Shown: positions 5,897-7,256 of the stretch, piece by piece | Layout of the letters: each line of letters starts with the position of its first letter | Numbering within the stretch: the stretch's first letter is position 1 | DNA from: Rhodanobacteraceae bacterium | GTDB lineage: Bacteria; Pseudomonadota; Gammaproteobacteria; Xanthomonadales; Rhodanobacteraceae | Direction: 5' to 3' | DNA: 7,256 bases | Assembly: GCA_025928735.1 (NCBI GenBank) | Contig: JAICIW010000108.1 | Span: 1 to 7,256 of the forward strand | The notes under the pieces: generated by a model | What the model was told of the DNA's origin: nothing | Database searches by the model: none | The model's input: only the letters and a program-made list of their open reading frames with translations | Made by a program: the position numbers and the translations under genes

Positions 5897-6641
5897 GCGC
5901 CGCCGCTTCCTTCGCGACGCCCTGGCGCTGACCGGCGCGGTGGCGCTGGGCGGCTGCGACAAACTGTCGGAAACCGATTGGGCTCCGAAGATATTGGACA
6001 GCGCGACGGGCTTGAGCCACGCCGCGCACCGCGCGTTGTCGCGCGACGCGATGGCGCGAGAGTACGGCGAAGCCGACATTTCCCCGGTATTTCGCGCCAA
6101 CGGCAGCACCGACCCACAATCGGCCGAATACCGCGGGCTCGCCGCTGGCGGGTTTCGCGATTACCGGCTGGGGGTAGGCGGACAGGTCGCGCATTCGTTG
6201 TCGCTGTCGCTGGATGATTTGCACGCGCTCCCGAATCGCACCCAGATCACCCGCCACGACTGCGTGGAAGGCTGGAGCGTGATCGGCCAATGGACGGGCG
6301 TGCAGTTGTCGCGCGTGTTGCAACTGGCGCAACCAACCAGGCAGGCGCGCTACGTGGTGTTTCGCTGCTACGACGCGATGGACGACGGCAGCGAATACTA
6401 CGAATCGCTGGGCTTCGACGACGCATATCACCCCCAGACCCTGCTGGCGTGGGAACTCAACGGCAAGGCGCTGCCGATCCCGAACGGCGCGCCGCTGCGG
6501 CTGCGGGTGCCGCGCCAGCTCGGCTACAAGATGGCGAAGTACCTGCGCCGCATCGACCTCGTTGATTCGCTCAAGTCCATCGAGGGCGGCCGAGGCGGCT
6601 ACTGGGAAGATCAGGGCTACCAGTGGTACGCCGGTATATAA
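5880..6641 (+). CDS. Tat-exported molybdopterin oxidoreductase, sulfite oxidase fold
   Basis: The product is a 253-residue molybdenum-cofactor protein of the Oxidoreductase_molyb (PF00174) fold. Residues 1-26 look like a Tat signal: RRRFLR (7-12), a hydrophobic stretch (14-22) and a lipobox LGGC (23-26), suggesting a Tat-exported lipoprotein anchored through Cys26. The core gives TRHDCVEGWSVIGQWTGV (124-141), with Cys128 the expected Mo-ligating cysteine. FRCYDAMDDGSEYYESL (161-177), LAWELNGKALPIPNGAPLRL (189-208) and the C-terminal GYKMAKYLRRIDLVD (215-229) are all typical of the family. No dimerisation domain follows. GGAGG lies 7 bases before the ATG, inside the cytochrome gene. The pairing suggests a membrane-bound periplasmic reductase or oxidase. 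Substrates in this family include sulfite, methionine sulfoxide and others; the one here cannot be told. Confidence 0.9.
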   Translation: MKLINRRRRFLRDALALTGAVALGGCDKLSETDWAPKILDSATGLSHAAHRALSRDAMAREYGEADISPVFRANGSTDPQSAEYRGLAAGGFRDYRLGVGGQVAHSLSLSLDDLHALPNRTQITRHDCVEGWSVIGQWTGVQLSRVLQLAQPTRQARYVVFRCYDAMDDGSEYYESLGFDDAYHPQTLLAWELNGKALPIPNGAPLRLRVPRQLGYKMAKYLRRIDLVDSLKSIEGGRGGYWEDQGYQWYAGI

Positions 6642-6772
6642 GGGAGAAGCGTTCGAAGCGGCTGTTGTGAAAAGTCAGGCCATGGATGGCCGTGGTGGAT
6701 TAGCAAGGACGATGATCGACTTCGTTGAATGTAACGTTTTGTCGGAGCCGCGATCAGGGACGATCGCACAAA
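6642..6772. other. Convergent intergenic spacer
   Basis: This stretch of 131 bases lies between the molybdoenzyme gene and the oppositely oriented membrane-protein gene. It contains two short palindromes: GGCCAT/ATGGCC with a 2-base centre (6678-6691) and GCGATC/GATCGC with a 6-base loop (6750-6755 with 6762-6767). Neither is followed by a T-run, so no intrinsic terminator can be called. An open frame crosses it in the plus direction but lacks protein-like features. Confidence 0.4.
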
Positions 6773-7256
6773 TCAATGCCGCCAACGACGCGCATGCCGC
6801 CAGTGGCGGATGCGCCTGATCGTCCAGCGCGACGCAAACGGCAACACCGCCAGCAGCGCCAGGGAAATGATCATCGGCAACGAAACCAATTCCTTCGGCG
6901 ATCGGGCCGCGGCGATGCGCGTGCCGGCATTCACGTACACGGCCGTGCCGGCCAGCATCCCGACCTGCGTCACCCAGTAGTACGTTCGCACCCGCATGTG
7001 GGTCACGCCCATCAGCAGGTTGACAAGAAAGAACGGGAAGATCGGGACCAGCCGAATGTTGAGCAGGTAGAAGGCGCCATCGCGCTCGATACCGGCATCG
7101 ATCTTGTGCAGGCGGTGCGCAAAGCGGTGGCGGATCGCATCCTTGAAAACGAACCGCGAGGCCAGCATCACCAGTGTGGCGCCGATCGCGGAACCGAACG
7201 ACATCAGCACGGTGCCTTCGAACAACCCGAAGATGGCGCCCGCCGCCAGCGTCATC
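6773..7256 (-). CDS. TVP38/TMEM64 (VTT/DedA-like) family membrane protein, 5' end outside the window
   Basis: The visible 160 residues are the C-terminal part of a polytopic inner-membrane protein of the VTT superfamily (PF09335). The first residues (TLAAGAIFGLFEGTVLMSFGSAIGATLVMLASRF) match the conserved internal glycine-rich re-entrant segment, not an N-terminus. The true start therefore lies beyond the right edge, although an ATG occurs at 7255. The family hallmark NIRLVPIFPFFLVNLLMGVT (66-85, with Arg68 and the Pro pair) is intact, followed by the segment WVTQVGMLAGTAVYVNAG and a last helix at about 124-142. The tail is strongly basic (RRIRHWRHARRWRH). Related proteins act in membrane lipid or envelope homeostasis, but no specific substrate can be inferred here. 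The gene converges with the molybdoenzyme operon. Confidence 0.88.
   Translation of the reverse strand, partial: MTLAAGAIFGLFEGTVLMSFGSAIGATLVMLASRFVFKDAIRHRFAHRLHKIDAGIERDGAFYLLNIRLVPIFPFFLVNLLMGVTHMRVRTYYWVTQVGMLAGTAVYVNAGTRIAAARSPKELVSLPMIISLALLAVLPFASRWTIRRIRHWRHARRWRH

Noticed and set aside
6562..6819. An 85-codon plus-strand frame at the end of the molybdoenzyme gene
   Set aside because: It overlaps both flanking genes, lacks a ribosome site and has no protein-like pattern.

Overview
The window is GC-rich chromosomal DNA that most resembles a gammaproteobacterium of the Xanthomonadales (Xanthomonas/Lysobacter/Rhodanobacter side). The grounds are the class I fructose-1,6-bisphosphatase sequence, the GTAG-headed palindromic repeats typical of that group, and strong G/C third-position bias. 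No rRNA, tRNA, CRISPR array, insertion sequence or phage gene is visible. The placement is inferred from recalled family sequences, not from a search.

Left part (1-2698) is a minus-strand run, read from right to left: two tandem glutathione S-transferase paralogues (2042-2698 and 1323-1961), a WYL-domain HTH regulator (531-1223), and an Xre/MbcA/ParS-type antitoxin (48-464). The antitoxin has its own promoter overlapped by an inverted-repeat operator (476-504). Its toxin partner, usually a RES-domain protein, would begin at the left edge and cannot be seen. The 300-base divergent gap 2699-2998 holds a dense palindrome cluster (2892-2938) and a 58-codon in-frame upstream extension of the second GST that has its own good ribosome binding site.

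Middle part: fbp (2999-4018, plus strand) converges on a short-chain dehydrogenase/reductase gene (4200-4889, minus strand). The 181-base gap between them is almost filled by two inverted pairs of GTAG-type REP elements; the first GTAG overlaps the fbp stop codon.

Right part: a two-gene plus-strand operon with a 17-base overlap encodes a four-helix di-haem-type cytochrome b (5018-5896) and a Tat-exported, apparently lipid-anchored molybdopterin oxidoreductase of the sulfite oxidase fold (5880-6641). Together they look like a quinol/haem b to periplasmic molybdoenzyme module, similar in logic to MsrPQ but with a different type of membrane subunit. A partial TVP38/TMEM64 (VTT/DedA-like) membrane protein runs in from the right edge (6773-7256, minus strand).

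Nothing here is a clearly new system. The best leads are the molybdoenzyme/cytochrome pair, the palindrome cluster with the alternative GST start, the REP array, the GST duplication with a 38-base identical block, and the SDR lacking the canonical catalytic serine.
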